A stretch of 64,000 bases of DNA from Pararge aegeria. Its lineage: Eukaryota > Arthropoda > Insecta > Lepidoptera > Nymphalidae. Position numbers and translations under genes: made by a program. The stretch spans positions 9,476,501 through 9,540,500 of the forward strand of contig NC_053195.1 in assembly GCF_905163445.1 (NCBI RefSeq), read 5' to 3'. The notes under the pieces are model-generated. The model was not told where the DNA came from and did no database searches. It saw only the letters and a list, made by a program, of their open reading frames with translations. This document shows, in pieces, positions 1 to 10,716 of this stretch (position 1 is the stretch's first letter; each line of letters starts with the position of its first letter).

Positions 1-20
1 ATACCAACTTAGTTCTATCA

Positions 21-26
21 TCAGTC
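21..26 (+). promoter_or_regulatory. Initiator-like start site of the first cuticle gene
   Basis: TCAGTC matches the arthropod initiator (TCAGT). The same TCAGT sits at the matching place in the 4187-4915 paralogue, where a TATA box lies about 33 bases upstream. Here the TATA position would fall just before base 1, so the promoter is cut by the window edge. Transcription from about 23 gives a 5' UTR of about 32 bases. Confidence 0.6.
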
Positions 27-54
27 GGTCCGCATCCGAATAACAGACATCAAG

Positions 55-786
55 ATGTTCAAGTTTGTAGTGTTGTGCGCTTTCGTCGCTGCGGCGTCAG
101 GCAACCCTTCAGCATTCCTTGCTCCACTGTCTTACTCGACCAACGTAGCGGTGCCATCGCCAGCAGTGTACTCAAGCCACCCTAGCAGCTACATCTACTC
201 ACCATCCTATGTCCCAACTGGACCATTGGCATACTCTTCACCTTACGGATACTCTCATTTCATCAAGAAACGATCTGCTCTAAACAGTTACATCGCACCT
301 ACCACGTACTTGTCATCTGCTCCTTTGTACAACTCCTGGACTGGTGCCTCATACGCCGCTCCTCTTGCTACAACATACGCCGGACCTCTTGCTACATCCT
401 ACGCTGGCCCTCTGGCAGCTACTTACTCATCACCTCTGTATACCACTGCACATCTGATTAAGAAGAGGTCCGCTCAGTACATCGTGCCTTCAACTTACGT
501 AGCACCTGCTGCTCACTATGCTGCTGCGCCCTACGTGGCTTCAACCTACGCCGCAGCCGGACCCTACGTGTCAACTCCCTACGTATCTACCGCTCCCTTT
601 GGTTACTCGCACTTCATCAAGAAGCGATCAGCTCCTCTCGCTATAGCTACGTACGGCGCTCCTGCTTCCTACTCGCACCAGTCTAGATTCGACTACCAGG
701 CCACTTCTCCTGCCATCTCTACCTATTCTACATACTCCTCCCCCCTGGTTTACCCATCGGCTCTTGGTTTACCCCACTATATCTAA
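55..786 (+). CDS. Cuticle-like structural protein with KKRSA repeats (copy 1)
   Basis: Intact single-exon ORF of 243 residues. Residues 1-16 form a signal peptide (MFKFVVLCAFVAAASG). The rest is low-complexity and rich in Ala, Tyr, Ser, Pro and Thr, with APLATTYAGPLATSYAG-type repeats at about 100-130 and AAPYVASTYAAAGPYVSTPY at about 157-176. The motif IKKRSA occurs three times (KKRSA at 71-75, 136-140 and 189-193), twice preceded by YSHF. No chitin-binding Rebers-Riddiford domain is visible. This composition fits the low-complexity cuticular proteins of Lepidoptera, so a secreted role in cuticle is inferred. KKR-SA resembles a furin-type cleavage site. The start is supported by the initiator upstream and by a leader (CCGAATAACAGACATCAAG) shared with the 4915 paralogue. 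The poly(A) signal is at 868. Confidence 0.85.
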   Translation: MFKFVVLCAFVAAASGNPSAFLAPLSYSTNVAVPSPAVYSSHPSSYIYSPSYVPTGPLAYSSPYGYSHFIKKRSALNSYIAPTTYLSSAPLYNSWTGASYAAPLATTYAGPLATSYAGPLAATYSSPLYTTAHLIKKRSAQYIVPSTYVAPAAHYAAAPYVASTYAAAGPYVSTPYVSTAPFGYSHFIKKRSAPLAIATYGAPASYSHQSRFDYQATSPAISTYSTYSSPLVYPSALGLPHYI

Positions 787-867
787 ACGAACCCAGTGCT
801 AACGCTACATCAACAGTGAAATGTAATAATTGGCATAACATTTGCTGTAATATGTACATTGTTTAGA

Positions 868-873
868 AATAAA
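868..873 (+). terminator. Poly(A) signal of cuticle copy 1
   Basis: AATAAA 82 bases after the stop codon. Confidence 0.7.
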
Positions 874-2429
874 AAAATTAACAAAATGAAATGTATTTAT
901 TTACCACTTTACTTTAAGCTTTTATCTTTGGCAAGAAGAAGTAATTTTAGGATTACGAGGTCAAACGATCTAGACAAGGAACCCTAACAGTTACGCCATA
1001 CATGTTAGTCAGTCAGTCCATCCATCAACCCGTCCGTCAATTGATAATTTTGAATTTATAAATCTATTCCTGTGTCTGTATGATAAAACTAATTTACATA
1101 TAAATACGTAAATGTTTTCTGAATTATTTGTAATAATATTCATAAATATGTTTCAGATTTTAAAAACATATATTTGCATATTTTAATAAGAAGACACATC
1201 CAAACTGTTTATAACAGTTTTCATTAAACCTAGGCAACGGCATAAAACAAATCGAATCGAATGCCTAATGCCTAAGCGATGTTTAGAAGTTATAAAACGT
1301 TTCACCAAGTTAGGTGACGACTATTGGTGAACGGTTGATGTATGCCTAGGAATCTTCTTAAATTAGACGTTATTTATTTAGGCAGTGCCCTGTACCTAAT
1401 TAGTGAAAACGGGCATTAGTTTTGTAACTTACCTAAGCCTAAGAATATAACCACTACTTTACAATGGTACTTCGTGAAAGACCGAGTGACAACAATTGGA
1501 TCGATATCGTAAACGGTGCAAATTGCAATATATTTTCCTATAATAATCCATACATAGCTTAGTTCGTGTAGTAATATTATCTAGCCTTATCGTCAAATAT
1601 TGATTTTAGTAGCCGGACCAGTTACCGGTTAGTTAAAACAAGACAATCGTGAATTCTTTGATGAGATTATTGATTTAAGGTACAGTAATAACTTAAAATT
1701 TATTATTAGTAGTCTATCAACTTTTGTGGCATACCAAAGCTGTTGCCTGCGACGACGTCGTCGACGTTGATTTTAGTTTTTCCTTTAAATAATTATTATT
1801 TTTAAATAGCGGAAACTACACCGACGTCAGAAAAAAATCTGAGTTACTCCCTAGTCACCCCTAAAGAAGTTTTACTCAAAAAAAAAACCGGGACCGCTTG
1901 CGTCTATGTAAAGCAGGCTCCAGGCAAATACTTAACCTAAAAATCAGTTTCATGGTTTATACATTATCGCTAATAGACAGAAAGACAAACTCTCATTCAT
2001 ATACTAATATATTATTACATCTGAATTATTTAGCAAAAACACAGCCCGCGAAGACATTACAGTTGATCATTTCGTCTCTCTGGGGCTATAAAAAGAATTC
2101 AACAATTACAAATAAGTATAAAATAAAATAAAAAGGGGTATGAAATTAAGAATTACAAAATAACAATAATAATAAACAAAATAAATAATAACAATAACCA
2201 ATAATTAATAAATATTAAAACATAAATATTATTACAGATAACCCACAGTGACTCTCCACTCCACTCTGATAGCGAAATACCAATAAAATATGATATTAGG
2301 TAGAAAGACTTGTTCAAACACCGAACTATTTATTCATTTGCATGGCAAAGCAAAAAATAATAACACTTTCACAACAACAATCCACCCCTCTTTTTTTTCC
2401 TCGGGCGTTGATTTGAATAAAATATTTTC
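874..2429. other. Intergenic, no gene seen
   Basis: AT-rich sequence without coding signal. The only notable item is a GC-rich self-complementary block, CGACGACGTCGTCG, at 1750-1763. Confidence 0.6.
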
Positions 2430-2900
2430 TTAACTGATGTCTACGCTTTTTTAGGAAAGCTATTTTCTTTATTGCAGTAATACAAAAAAATTAGATAAAT
2501 ATGTTCATCATGTTCTATTTTACCACCGTTGAAAGGGTGATATTAAACATATACAAACATGTATGTCTTTAACTACGAAAACATAAGACTTTCAATTCCA
2601 TACAAAATTTCAACCCCTATTGTACCCCTTTATAGTACCCCTTTTCCAGATATACACCTGTATATCTAGACAAAATCCTTTCTTACTAAATGTTTAAACT
2701 TTGAGGAAAACCTTCGTTCTAAATTTCAGTTTTAAGAATTTAATAAGGTTTTCTTTTATCAAAATTTCCATCCCCTATTTCACCAGTCTTAAAAGATAAA
2801 CTAAAAAAATATAATATTCCTTTTCCTATTTTATTCTTATAGGTGATTTCCATTTGGAAATTCTACTTTAAACTTCAGTTTAACTACAATAAAGTGTGTA
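2430..2900 (+). repeat. Degenerate dispersed repeat
   Basis: Contains TTCAACCCCTATTGTACCCC and CATCCCCTATTTCACC, phrases typical of a common lepidopteran interspersed repeat. It is decayed and its ends are uncertain. From 2901 to 3550 I see nothing. Confidence 0.35.
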
Positions 2901-3553
2901 CCTGGAAAATATTAGCATTAATATTTTTTTTAGATTTTCTGCTACTTTATACGACTACAGTTATTGAGATCTCGTGTTGAATCAGTATGTACGTGAATGT
3001 TCTTTCTCTGATATTCACCACCAAATTTACCACCCAGAATTGATTAAAATAATCATTTTTTTTAATTTGGAAAAAGTAGAACCTAGGAGGGTTGCTATTA
3101 TTACTAGTACGTACGTGGGTTCTTACTTTAATTTCATATATTTACCCCTTGATTTACCTAATATGTAACTTTCATAACAAGCTCACTGTATTAACCTACG
3201 TTTAAGCGTATTTTTTTTATCAATCCATTCAAGTCTCCCATCGAATAAATCGCAACTTATACGATGTTTTGGTAGCGGTTGGTAACTCAATGAACTTAAA
3301 ATCGTTTTAACGACAGCACCACGCTAGATTCATTGGCGGCCGTTGACATATACATGCCTAGTCAGCAAGATTTGAATATGCTGGACATACGTTTGTATGA
3401 TTAAAGAGTCGATAGTGCTCAATTTTTTTTCTAATGGGCCCTCTTAGCAAACACTAACTGAACTGTAAAGTAACGGTAATAATCACATAACCATTTTTTC
3501 AAATATAGAATAGTTTTGCTCATATAATTTTTGCTGATTCATCATATCAACCG

Positions 3554-3611
3554 AATCTGAAAAAATATATTTCCAGCCGTGGACACTGCTGGAAATATAT
3601 TTTTTCAGATT
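3554..3611. repeat. Perfect fold-back, 24-bp arms
   Basis: Arms 3554-3577 and 3588-3611 are exact reverse complements around a 10-base loop. Not explained by any gene here. Confidence 0.9.
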
Positions 3612-3902
3612 GCCCAGCACTTAATACAATACGTCAGAAACTCAGAACATACCTTATCTTATTAAATATATATAAATTATACCAATTGATTAATCCAGCC
3701 ATGGCTTAGATTGATTGATCCCATTTGATCATTTAAGTTTTGTTCACAAACATTTAAAGTTACACTACAATTTTAAATTTATCCGTTGTATGAAAACGTT
3801 ATATGGAAAATTACCCATACCGATGGAACCCTAGAGCAAGAGCAATGTAGGTTTTAAACCACAAAGTTGTGTAGTTCTCCTATATTTTTAAATTATATAT
3901 TT

Positions 3903-4018
3903 TACAACCCAGCACTGGGCCAGCGTGTTAGAGTACGGCCTTAATCCGTTCTCATTGTGGGAGGAGACCCGTACCCTGTAGTGGGCCAGTAATGGGTTGA
4001 TATGATGATGATGATGAT
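3903..4018 (+). mobile_element. SINE tail (family B)
   Basis: The 3' part of a tRNA-derived SINE: CACTGGGCCAGCGTG, then TTCTCATTGTGGGAGGAGAC, then CCAGTAATGGGTTGATATGA, ending in a (GAT)n tail. The tRNA-like head is missing. Other copies with the same phrases lie at 34540, 46562 and 53628 (plus) and at 13009, 36901 and 44336 (minus). Confidence 0.75.
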
Positions 4019-4084
4019 ATATTTTACAAATAAACTTTTGCTGATAAGATAAAAAAAACAGGTTATTTTATACAAATGTACAAA

Positions 4085-4090
4085 TTTAAT
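4085..4090 (-). terminator. Variant poly(A) signal of cuticle copy 2
   Basis: ATTAAA on the minus strand, about 97 bases past the stop of the 4187-4915 gene. I saw no closer canonical AATAAA. Confidence 0.45.
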
Positions 4091-4186
4091 TTTCAACAAT
4101 TCACATTAGATGTAAAATGATCGTGATCGGATTCGTGAAAAAAGCTGTTTTTTTCAGTATCATTGCTGAAGTAGATGCATCGTCGT

Positions 4187-4915
4187 TTAGATCAGATGTG
4201 TGACACCGACGGGGCTTGGGTAGACCAGAGGTGAGGCGTATGCTGAGTAGGTACTGATGGCAGGAGATGTGGCCTGGTAGTCGAATCTGGACTGGTGCGA
4301 GTAAGCAGTAGGGGCGGTGTATGCTAGTGCCAGAGGAGCTGATCGCTTCTTGATGAAGTGCGAATAGCCAAATGGAGCGGTAGATACGTAGGGAGTTGAC
4401 ACATAGGGTCCGGCTGCGGCGTAAGTTGAAGCCACGTAGGGAGCAGCAGCATAGTGAGCAGCAGGTGCTACGTAAGTTGAAGGCACGATGTACTGTGCTG
4501 ACCTCTTCTTAATTAGATGAGCAGTGGTGTACAGAGGTGATGAGTAAGTAGTAGCAAGAGGACCGGCGTACGATGTAGCAAGAGGTCCGGCGTATGTTGT
4601 AGCAAGAGGAGCGGCGTATGAGGCACCAGTCCAGGAGTTGTACAGAGGAGCAGATGACACGTACGTGGTAGGTGCGATGTAACTGTGTAGAGCAGATCGT
4701 TTCTTGATGAAATGAGAGTATCCGTAAGGTGAGGAGTATGCCAGTGGTCCAGCGGAGAAAACGGATGGTGAGTAGACGTAACTGCTAGGGTGGCTTGAGT
4801 ACACTGCTGGCGATGGCACCACTACATTGGACGAGTACGACAGTGGAGCAAGGAATGCTCCAGGGGTAGCTGACGCCGCAGCGAGGAATGCGCACAACAC
4901 TACAAACTTGAACAT
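4187..4915 (-). CDS. Cuticle-like structural protein with KKRSA repeats (copy 2)
   Basis: Intact 242-residue paralogue of the gene at 55-786, in inverted tail-to-tail orientation. It has the same signal peptide (MFKFVVLCAFLAAASA), the same Ala/Tyr/Ser/Pro-rich body and the same three IKKRSA motifs at equivalent positions. I chose the ATG at 4915 over the in-frame ATG at 4945. The upstream one is only about two bases from the predicted cap site (4947), and the 4915 start aligns exactly with copy 1 and its shared leader. The copies differ in residues 11-55 and at the C-terminus, but residues about 84-195 are almost identical. Secretion into cuticle is inferred from the family type. Confidence 0.85.
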   Translation of the reverse strand: MFKFVVLCAFLAAASATPGAFLAPLSYSSNVVVPSPAVYSSHPSSYVYSPSVFSAGPLAYSSPYGYSHFIKKRSALHSYIAPTTYVSSAPLYNSWTGASYAAPLATTYAGPLATSYAGPLATTYSSPLYTTAHLIKKRSAQYIVPSTYVAPAAHYAAAPYVASTYAAAGPYVSTPYVSTAPFGYSHFIKKRSAPLALAYTAPTAYSHQSRFDYQATSPAISTYSAYASPLVYPSPVGVTHLI

Positions 4916-4943
4916 CTTGATGTCTGTTATTCGGGTGTCAAAC

Positions 4944-4980
4944 AACTGATGCCAAAGTCTAGTAATCCCTGCTATTTATA
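4944..4980 (-). promoter_or_regulatory. TATA box and initiator of cuticle copy 2
   Basis: On the minus strand TATAAATA (4980-4973) is followed by ATCAGTT (4950-4944), with the initiator A about 33 bases downstream. This is classic arthropod core promoter spacing and gives a 5' UTR of about 32 bases. Confidence 0.8.
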
Positions 4981-5676
4981 GTTAGCACGGTATTAATAAG
5001 ATCGATCAGGCTTCATAACCGGTGCAAGAAAGTCGCTGATATTTACACTGACAAGGCCACGGGGAAGCTCGCAGTGTCATTATTGTTCCTTCCCCCGCCG
5101 GTCTGAACAAAAGCGCTACCTTAAACATATTTACAATTATGATAAGATCCTAAATTAAATGCCACCAAACAAACACACGGATAATATGACATGTAACATG
5201 ATTGATTAGGTATTTTAACTTCGAATGATATTTCGTATAGCTAATGATTAGATTTTGACATCTTGTGATCAAACCTTGATGTGGAAGCTGCTGATTCGTT
5301 TATACTTTATCGTCAGCAGCCAATCATGGTCCGATAGACACAGGCCTTTACACTTTACACAGGGTTTTACAGCAGACCCAACTAGCTGCTCTAATGCAGA
5401 ATGGCGGACTTTAACGATTTGTTTTATACGTTTGTATAAAACAAATCCCTAACGTGCAGAGGGACACCGCTAATATCAAGGTTTCGAGCTATACTGAAAA
5501 ACCTGGACAGTAAAGGACGTATAGGGAAGTATTATAATTTAATAATTAATTAATAATATAATATTAGAAAACAGTTACGTGTACTTCATGTAGTATGAAA
5601 GCATTGCCTTCCCTAAAATTGTATATAACTCGTTAAAGAGGAAGATAATATCATTTTATGCCAGCTGCCTACTCAC
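4981..5676. other. Intergenic, no gene seen
   Basis: Upstream flank of cuticle copy 2. It holds one short perfect hairpin (arms 5416-5429 and 5434-5447, four-base loop). The short ORF at 5255-5452 shows no family signature. Confidence 0.5.
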
Positions 5677-5804
5677 CCTGTTCTAAAACCCTATCCACAT
5701 CACTGCCAAACAACGCCAGGCCGGTTTCGCTGGCGGCCATGATAGCCACTTTCTGGCGTAACGATTTAAAAAAGCATTTTGCTGAGCCGATTGCGACATA
5801 TAGA
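5677..5804 (-). pseudogene. Exon-like module, diverged copy (D)
   Basis: A 128-nt open segment bounded on the minus strand by an AG acceptor-like site and CAGG|gtgagt, a good splice donor. It reads FFKSLRQKVAIMAASETGLA and continues to RVLEQG. It matches the tandem modules at 6345-6894 in protein (FF.SL.Q.VA.MA.S..GLAL) and in DNA (GTGGCT..CATGGC and CGGCCTGGCGTTG). The spacing F..SL..x..M recalls the C-terminal BESS motif of MADF-BESS regulators, but the acidic lead is absent, so that is only a guess. No partner exons were found, so it may be a remnant of a duplicated gene or of a transposon-carried gene. Confidence 0.4.
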
Positions 5805-5887
5805 CTTAATTATTTTCATTTTCGAAAAAATAGATTTGCAAAATCACCTTGTCCTAAAGAAAGCAGCGATTTGTGTATTTTCTTAAA

Positions 5888-6156
5888 ATAATAAATAAAA
5901 TAAATATACTACGACAATACACACATCACGATCTAGCCCCAAAGTAAGCGTAGCTTGTGTTATGGATACTAAGATAGCTGTTGAATATTTTTATGAATAT
6001 AATACACATAAATACTTATAATATACAGATAAATACCCAGACACTGAAAAACAATCATGTTCAACACACAAACATTTTCCAGTTGTGGGAATCGAACCCA
6101 CGGCCTAGGACTCAGAAAGCAGGGTCGAAGTGGCCACACTTCGCCAGTCGGCCGTC
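5888..6156 (-). mobile_element. tRNA-derived SINE, near full length (family A)
   Basis: Minus-strand copy. The tRNA-like head is at 6060-6156, with B box GGTTCGATTCC read from GGAATCGAACC. The body reads back to the TAAATAAA tail at 5888. Shares GATCTAGCCCCAAAGTAAGC and GAATATAATACACATAAATA with the copies at 7815 and 10449. Confidence 0.8.
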
Positions 6157-6344
6157 AAATTCAAATTTAAATTCAAATTTTCTTGGTTTTATCTCATTTT
6201 CAAGGCAAGACAAGTCCATGTCTTGAGTATTCAGTATCCTCACAAGAAAATAGACAATTCATGAAATACCAACAGGCTTTTGAAGTTCTAGGTAGGTTTT
6301 GTAAATATTCGTGCCATCGATCATAAAATCTCTTGCGAACGACT

Positions 6345-6894
6345 GTTTGTCCAACCCTACTGTAGGTGGTTATTGCTGCTGCCGATACTCCTCAGTAGAA
6401 TGGTGGCGGGGAAACGGCGCTCGCTGCAGCGATAACGCCAGATCAGCCATGCCAGCCACATACTGGCCCAATGTCGTATAAAACTTGTTTAGCTCTTCAA
6501 TTCGTTCGGACATTAGCTACCTATCACGGGAGTAGCAGATAATTGAGGCGGTTGCTGAAACCCGTCAGAAGAACGGTGGTGGAAATGCGGGGCTCTGCGC
6601 AGCGACAAGGCCAGATTCGCGCCACTGTCAGCCATGCCAGCCACATACTGATACAATTAAGTATAAAAATCTTAAAATTATCGTATTGCACTTCGCACAT
6701 TTCTTACCTCTCATGGTGGCAGTTGATGGTTGTGGCTGTTGCTGAGACTCGTCAGCAGAGCGATGGCGGGGAGGCGGGGCTCGACGCGGCGACAACGCCA
6801 GGCCGGCCACGCTGTCAGCCATGCCAGCCACATACTGGCCCAATGACGTAAAAAAACTCATTTTTCCTTTATTGCACTTCGCACATTTGTCCAA
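6345..6894 (-). pseudogene. Three tandem exon-like modules (A-C)
   Basis: Three minus-strand units of about 186 bp: A about 6708-6894, B about 6522-6707, C about 6345-6521. A and B share ATTGCACTTCGCACATT at 6871 and 6685, which gives the period. Each encodes a version of SLGQYVAGMADSVAGLALS followed by RAP, RH, then a Gln/Pro-rich end. Unit A is open (SFFTSLGQYVAGMADS to PSTATMR) and ends at a splice-donor-like AGAG|gtaag at 6707. Unit B has lost the reading frame of A and C ends in a stop. The longest reading (88 codons from 6894) runs through the donor into B and is probably not a real protein. Best read as an exon amplified in tandem, with decaying copies. Module D at 5677 is a fourth, older relative. 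Confidence 0.45.
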
Positions 6895-7814
6895 AACAAA
6901 TACACATTCAACACAAGAAGAAGGAAGTTACAAAACACTCGAACTTTTTTATTACAATGAAGTACAATTTAAAACAAAATAATACTACACATTTCAATGT
7001 TGTTAAACGTTTTTTATTTCTTCCGCAATTATATTATATCTGAAACAAAACAAACAAATATTAATTTTACGGTACTGTAGTAACTATGGTTGAAGGGATT
7101 CTTAAGCTCGAGCACGTTTATAATTAAAATTTTGAACATCGAAATTAGATTTAGTTTGTTTCGACTTTAGCTTAGGTACCTTCGTAATGAGTAGCATTAC
7201 ATAACTTAAAGCGCTCAGTACGAATTTGATGGACGTCAAGTCAAACAGTTGTACATAAAATAGATTTGAATAAAGTTATACCTATTGTGCAGAAGTAATT
7301 TTTATTAAAATGAATATTATTATTATTCTTATAATAGTACCTCTACTAGGTTAGAGCGCTCCATCTTACTATATCTATATCAATACTTGGTCACAAATAG
7401 AAAAAAAAATTATATAAATTCGCTAAAAGAAACGGAGCGGACGCCTACGTTCAGTGAAAAACGATTTCCAACACTTCGATGTTTAGACATCTTCTATGGG
7501 GTTGATGGTATCAAGTTGATTTACAGCTTTAACTTTAAAAAAAACTTGTTCTAAATAATTTCGACCGTACTGCAATGCTCAGGCGGGGTTCATGTTCAAA
7601 TGCCTATTTACAGTATCGTGTGCTATAATATATGTATGTATACGTGAAATAAATAAAATGGTATTTATACTATCATATTTTTGCTGATATGAAGATTTTT
7701 TTGAAAAAAAAAAACGTAACGTCAGTACTTTTTTGAGCAAGGTGGGAAGAAGACTTTACAAGGTGTATACGACGAGGAGGAAGCGACAAGATTTAGGTTT
7801 TTCTTTTTTTTTTT
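6895..7814. other. Intergenic, nothing seen
   Basis: AT-rich sequence with no ORF, repeat family or promoter that I can support. Confidence 0.5.
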
Positions 7815-8134
7815 TAATAAATAAATATACTACGTCAATTTACACATCGCTATCTAGCCCTAAAGTTAGCGTATCTGGTGTTATGGGTACTAAGATAGCT
7901 GATGAACATATTTATGAATATAATACACATAAATACTGAAGCAGGCGTTACTTTGCGGAAATCCATGATATATTATGAAAATTTAGCTTAATTTTCTGTA
8001 GTCTAGTAGTATAAACACCCAGACACTGAAAAGCATTCATGTTCATCACACAAATATTTTCCATTTGTGGGAATCGAACCCACGGCCTTGGATGCATAAA
8101 ACAAGGTCGCTGCCCATTGCGCCAACCGGCTGTC
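7815..8134 (-). mobile_element. SINE family A with a nested insertion
   Basis: Minus-strand copy of the family at 5888. The tRNA-like head is near 8060-8134 (GGAATCGAACCCACGGCC). About 75 bases at 7937-8011 (GAAGCAGGCGTTACTTTGCG and onward) interrupt the body between AAATACT and ATAAACACCC and are absent from the other copies. Confidence 0.75.
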
Positions 8135-9097
8135 TAATACCGGTAATAAGGTTTATGGCAATACAGAAAATATTATAGGATGGTAACGCCGGTAACAGCT
8201 ATTTAAACAGTACTTATGCTTTTTGTATGGTTATTGATTTCTCCAATTTTCAATTCTCCTTTTCAACACCGCAGTAATCTACGGATGAAATGTTTTCTGT
8301 TTGTATATACAGAGAATCGATCAGCGATATTAACTACTTATATTTTCTAAATTTCAGGAAGACGAAATCTCTGGCAAATAACTACCTATATCATAAATCA
8401 AATGTATCTATCTACTTGTTACTGAAAAGTTAGTTATATATATTAATATCGATTACTATATATTGAAAAAAATATCATAAATCGGTCTGATCAGTTTAAT
8501 TTTTTAATAAAACGATAAATCGATACATCGATAATTTTCTGCCAGCCTTATTGGTTTACTGGATCTGTACCATTAACTTTCATTGTTTGGTTTGGTTATA
8601 CAAATCATGGCATTTTTTTTCTGGCATAAAAATTATCCAACATCAGTCCATGTAATACTATATTTTAACCGTGCAAGGCGGATTTTTAAATCCGTCCCAC
8701 AAAACAAAATAACAAAGCCTACTTCTTTAAAACCCGTGGGAACGGTTCCCGGTAGCTTATCGGGAGGAAATGAAATTATATATCTAGCTAGGTATTTAAA
8801 AGGCTAAAAAGAAATGAAGAAAGCTATATGCGCCACATATCATCGAGATCGATTCATGGTTCATTCATGGTTGATCGATGCAGAGTAAGGTAGAGAAGAA
8901 ACGAAGTGTAGAGAAGTACAGGTAAGAAACAGAGATACTAATTTTTTAATGCTATAGTGTGATGGTAGTGATGCAGTAAATAGAATTGAAGATGTAGTTT
9001 GAGATGGTAGCAAGGTACCTTTAATTGTATTGCAATTATATTACACCTGAATCCTCTCAGAAGACTAGAAAAATATCTGGTATTATAAATTTCAAAA
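8135..9097. other. Intergenic, nothing seen
   Basis: AT-rich, no supported gene. The ORF at 8583-8807 has no recognisable content. Confidence 0.5.
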
Positions 9098-9172
9098 TTG
9101 CCCTCCCGGGAATTGAATTGGGACCTCCCAACTATAAGACAGCGCTCACCATTGCGCTACGTTGACAAACTT
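9098..9172 (-). mobile_element. SINE head fragment (family C-like)
   Basis: GGGAATTGAATTGGGACCTC followed by GCGCTCACCATTGCGCTACG is the reverse of a tRNA-like A/B box head of the type seen at 22150 and 59440. Only the head remains. Confidence 0.5.
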
Positions 9173-9989
9173 TGGATAACAACATCCTTGATTAATTTGC
9201 CCTACAGGTTTTTTGTGAGAAGATATAAATGATAAATCAAATGGCAACTATTTCTCGCAACAGTAAGCAAAAAAGTGATTCCATTTGTTTTATTTGTCAC
9301 AACGCCTGCGAAGGCCACAGTCTCACAGTAATCAGTCCTTATAAAACAAAATGTCAATTAAGTTATACGCGCTCTTTGCGTGGGCAGCTAGTACAAAAAT
9401 AAAAAGACGGCAAATTGCTAAGAAGTAGAAATCGAACCTTAAGAGGGTTCTGTACTATTACATACCTAATGTAATCAAAAAACGGGGATATACAAACATG
9501 TGTAAAGTTTGTCGCACATTGCATTAGAGATTTGAAATTAACTTTTAATACAAACACCCAAAAAAAAGATTTCTATTTACCTTTTGTCTATCTGTCTGTC
9601 TGGTCGCACATCTCACAGAAAATGTTGGACTGACTTAAATACAATTTGGTATACTTATAGCTCCAGGTTAACATTTGGACTATTTTTTAACCCGAAATAA
9701 AAATGTTCCTTTGGGATAGCGAATGTAATTTCCACGGAAGTCGTGGAAAAAATATAGCCTCTATCCTTTACTGTCACATACCTACGGTTATACCACCATC
9801 GGCACGCTCTTCTCCAACTAATCGTCCTGTACTTATGTTCTCAGAAAGTGCCATGAACTTACAATAATATTTTAGCGGATCGCTATGTGATTGATTACTA
9901 CAAAGTTATGGACATTAACTTATTGGACCACTTCTAAATGTGTTTCTTTCTTAAGACAAATTTGAATCTGCCACCCATCTAGCTATATA
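9173..9989. other. Dispersed repeat fragments
   Basis: Contains degenerate pieces of a common lepidopteran repeat (TCTATCTGTCTGTCTGG near 9588, CACGGAAGTCGTGG near 9734). No gene. Confidence 0.35.
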
Positions 9990-10378
9990 TATGGTCTAAC
10001 TATAGCGTACGAGGTCCTGATTTCAATACCCGGGTCGGTCCGAAAATTTGTACTAAGTTTTTGTGTAGAATAAAATCTCAGAACCAGCCCAGAGTTAGAA
10101 AATTTGGATGAATCGTGTGTTGGAGAGCATTTTAAGTCAACCGGATATTATTACTAAAAATTAGTTTTTTTTTGTTTTAACATCTCTGTGTCTCGGAAAG
10201 CACGTCATAACGTTTCGGTCCCGGTTAATTTCACTGACTTGGAGATAATAATCTTTGAAGCCATCCAGCCTATATTGGATCAGTGTGGCAGGACTAAATT
10301 GTATACTTTTATGCCCGTGCCCAGCAGTGGCATGTTAATGGGCTACGGACATGGGCGTACCCAGCTTCTGGTCTAGGG
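9990..10378 (+). mobile_element. tRNA-derived SINE (family D)
   Basis: Head with a degenerate B box (GGTCCTGATTTCAATACCCGG), then CTCGGAAAGCACGTCATAAC and TTCGGTCCCGGTTAATTTCA, ending in TATGCCCGTGCCCAGCAGTG. These are hallmarks of a lepidopteran SINE family. The ORF at 10188-10376 lies inside it and is not a gene. Confidence 0.65.
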
Positions 10379-10448
10379 GGGCAAGTGAGATTTTTTTAGG
10401 ATAGATCCCCTGCATACTTTAAATTTGATTTGATTTGATTGCATTTTG

Positions 10449-10716
10449 ATTGGCGCAGTTTGCAGCGATCCTGCTTTCTGAGTCCAAGGCCGTGGGTTCG
10501 ATTCCCACTACTGGAAAATGTTTCTGTGATGAGCATGAATGTTTCAGTGCCTGGGTTTTTATATGTATATTCTAAGTTTTATTTATAAAAAATAATGTAT
10601 ATTATTTATAAAAAATATTCATCAGTCATCTTAGTACCCATAACACAAGCTACGCTTAAATTGGGGCTAGATGGCGATGTGTGTATTGTCGTAGTATATT
10701 TATTTATTTATTTATT
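10449..10716 (+). mobile_element. tRNA-derived SINE, full length (family A)
   Basis: Plus-strand copy. The tRNA-like head is GATTGGCGCAGTTTGC, then GTGGGTTCGATTCCCAC (B box at about 10496). The body ends in GGGGCTAGATGGCGATGTGT and a (TTTA)n tail. Confidence 0.85.

Noticed and set aside
1898..2131. 77-codon ORF
   Set aside because: No domain or composition signal; start codon is not ATG.
10188..10376. 62-codon ORF
   Set aside because: Entirely inside a family D SINE.
10496..10506. tRNA gene suggested by a perfect B box
   Set aside because: The B box belongs to a SINE head; the clover-leaf is incomplete and the body is SINE sequence. The same holds for the other B-box hits.
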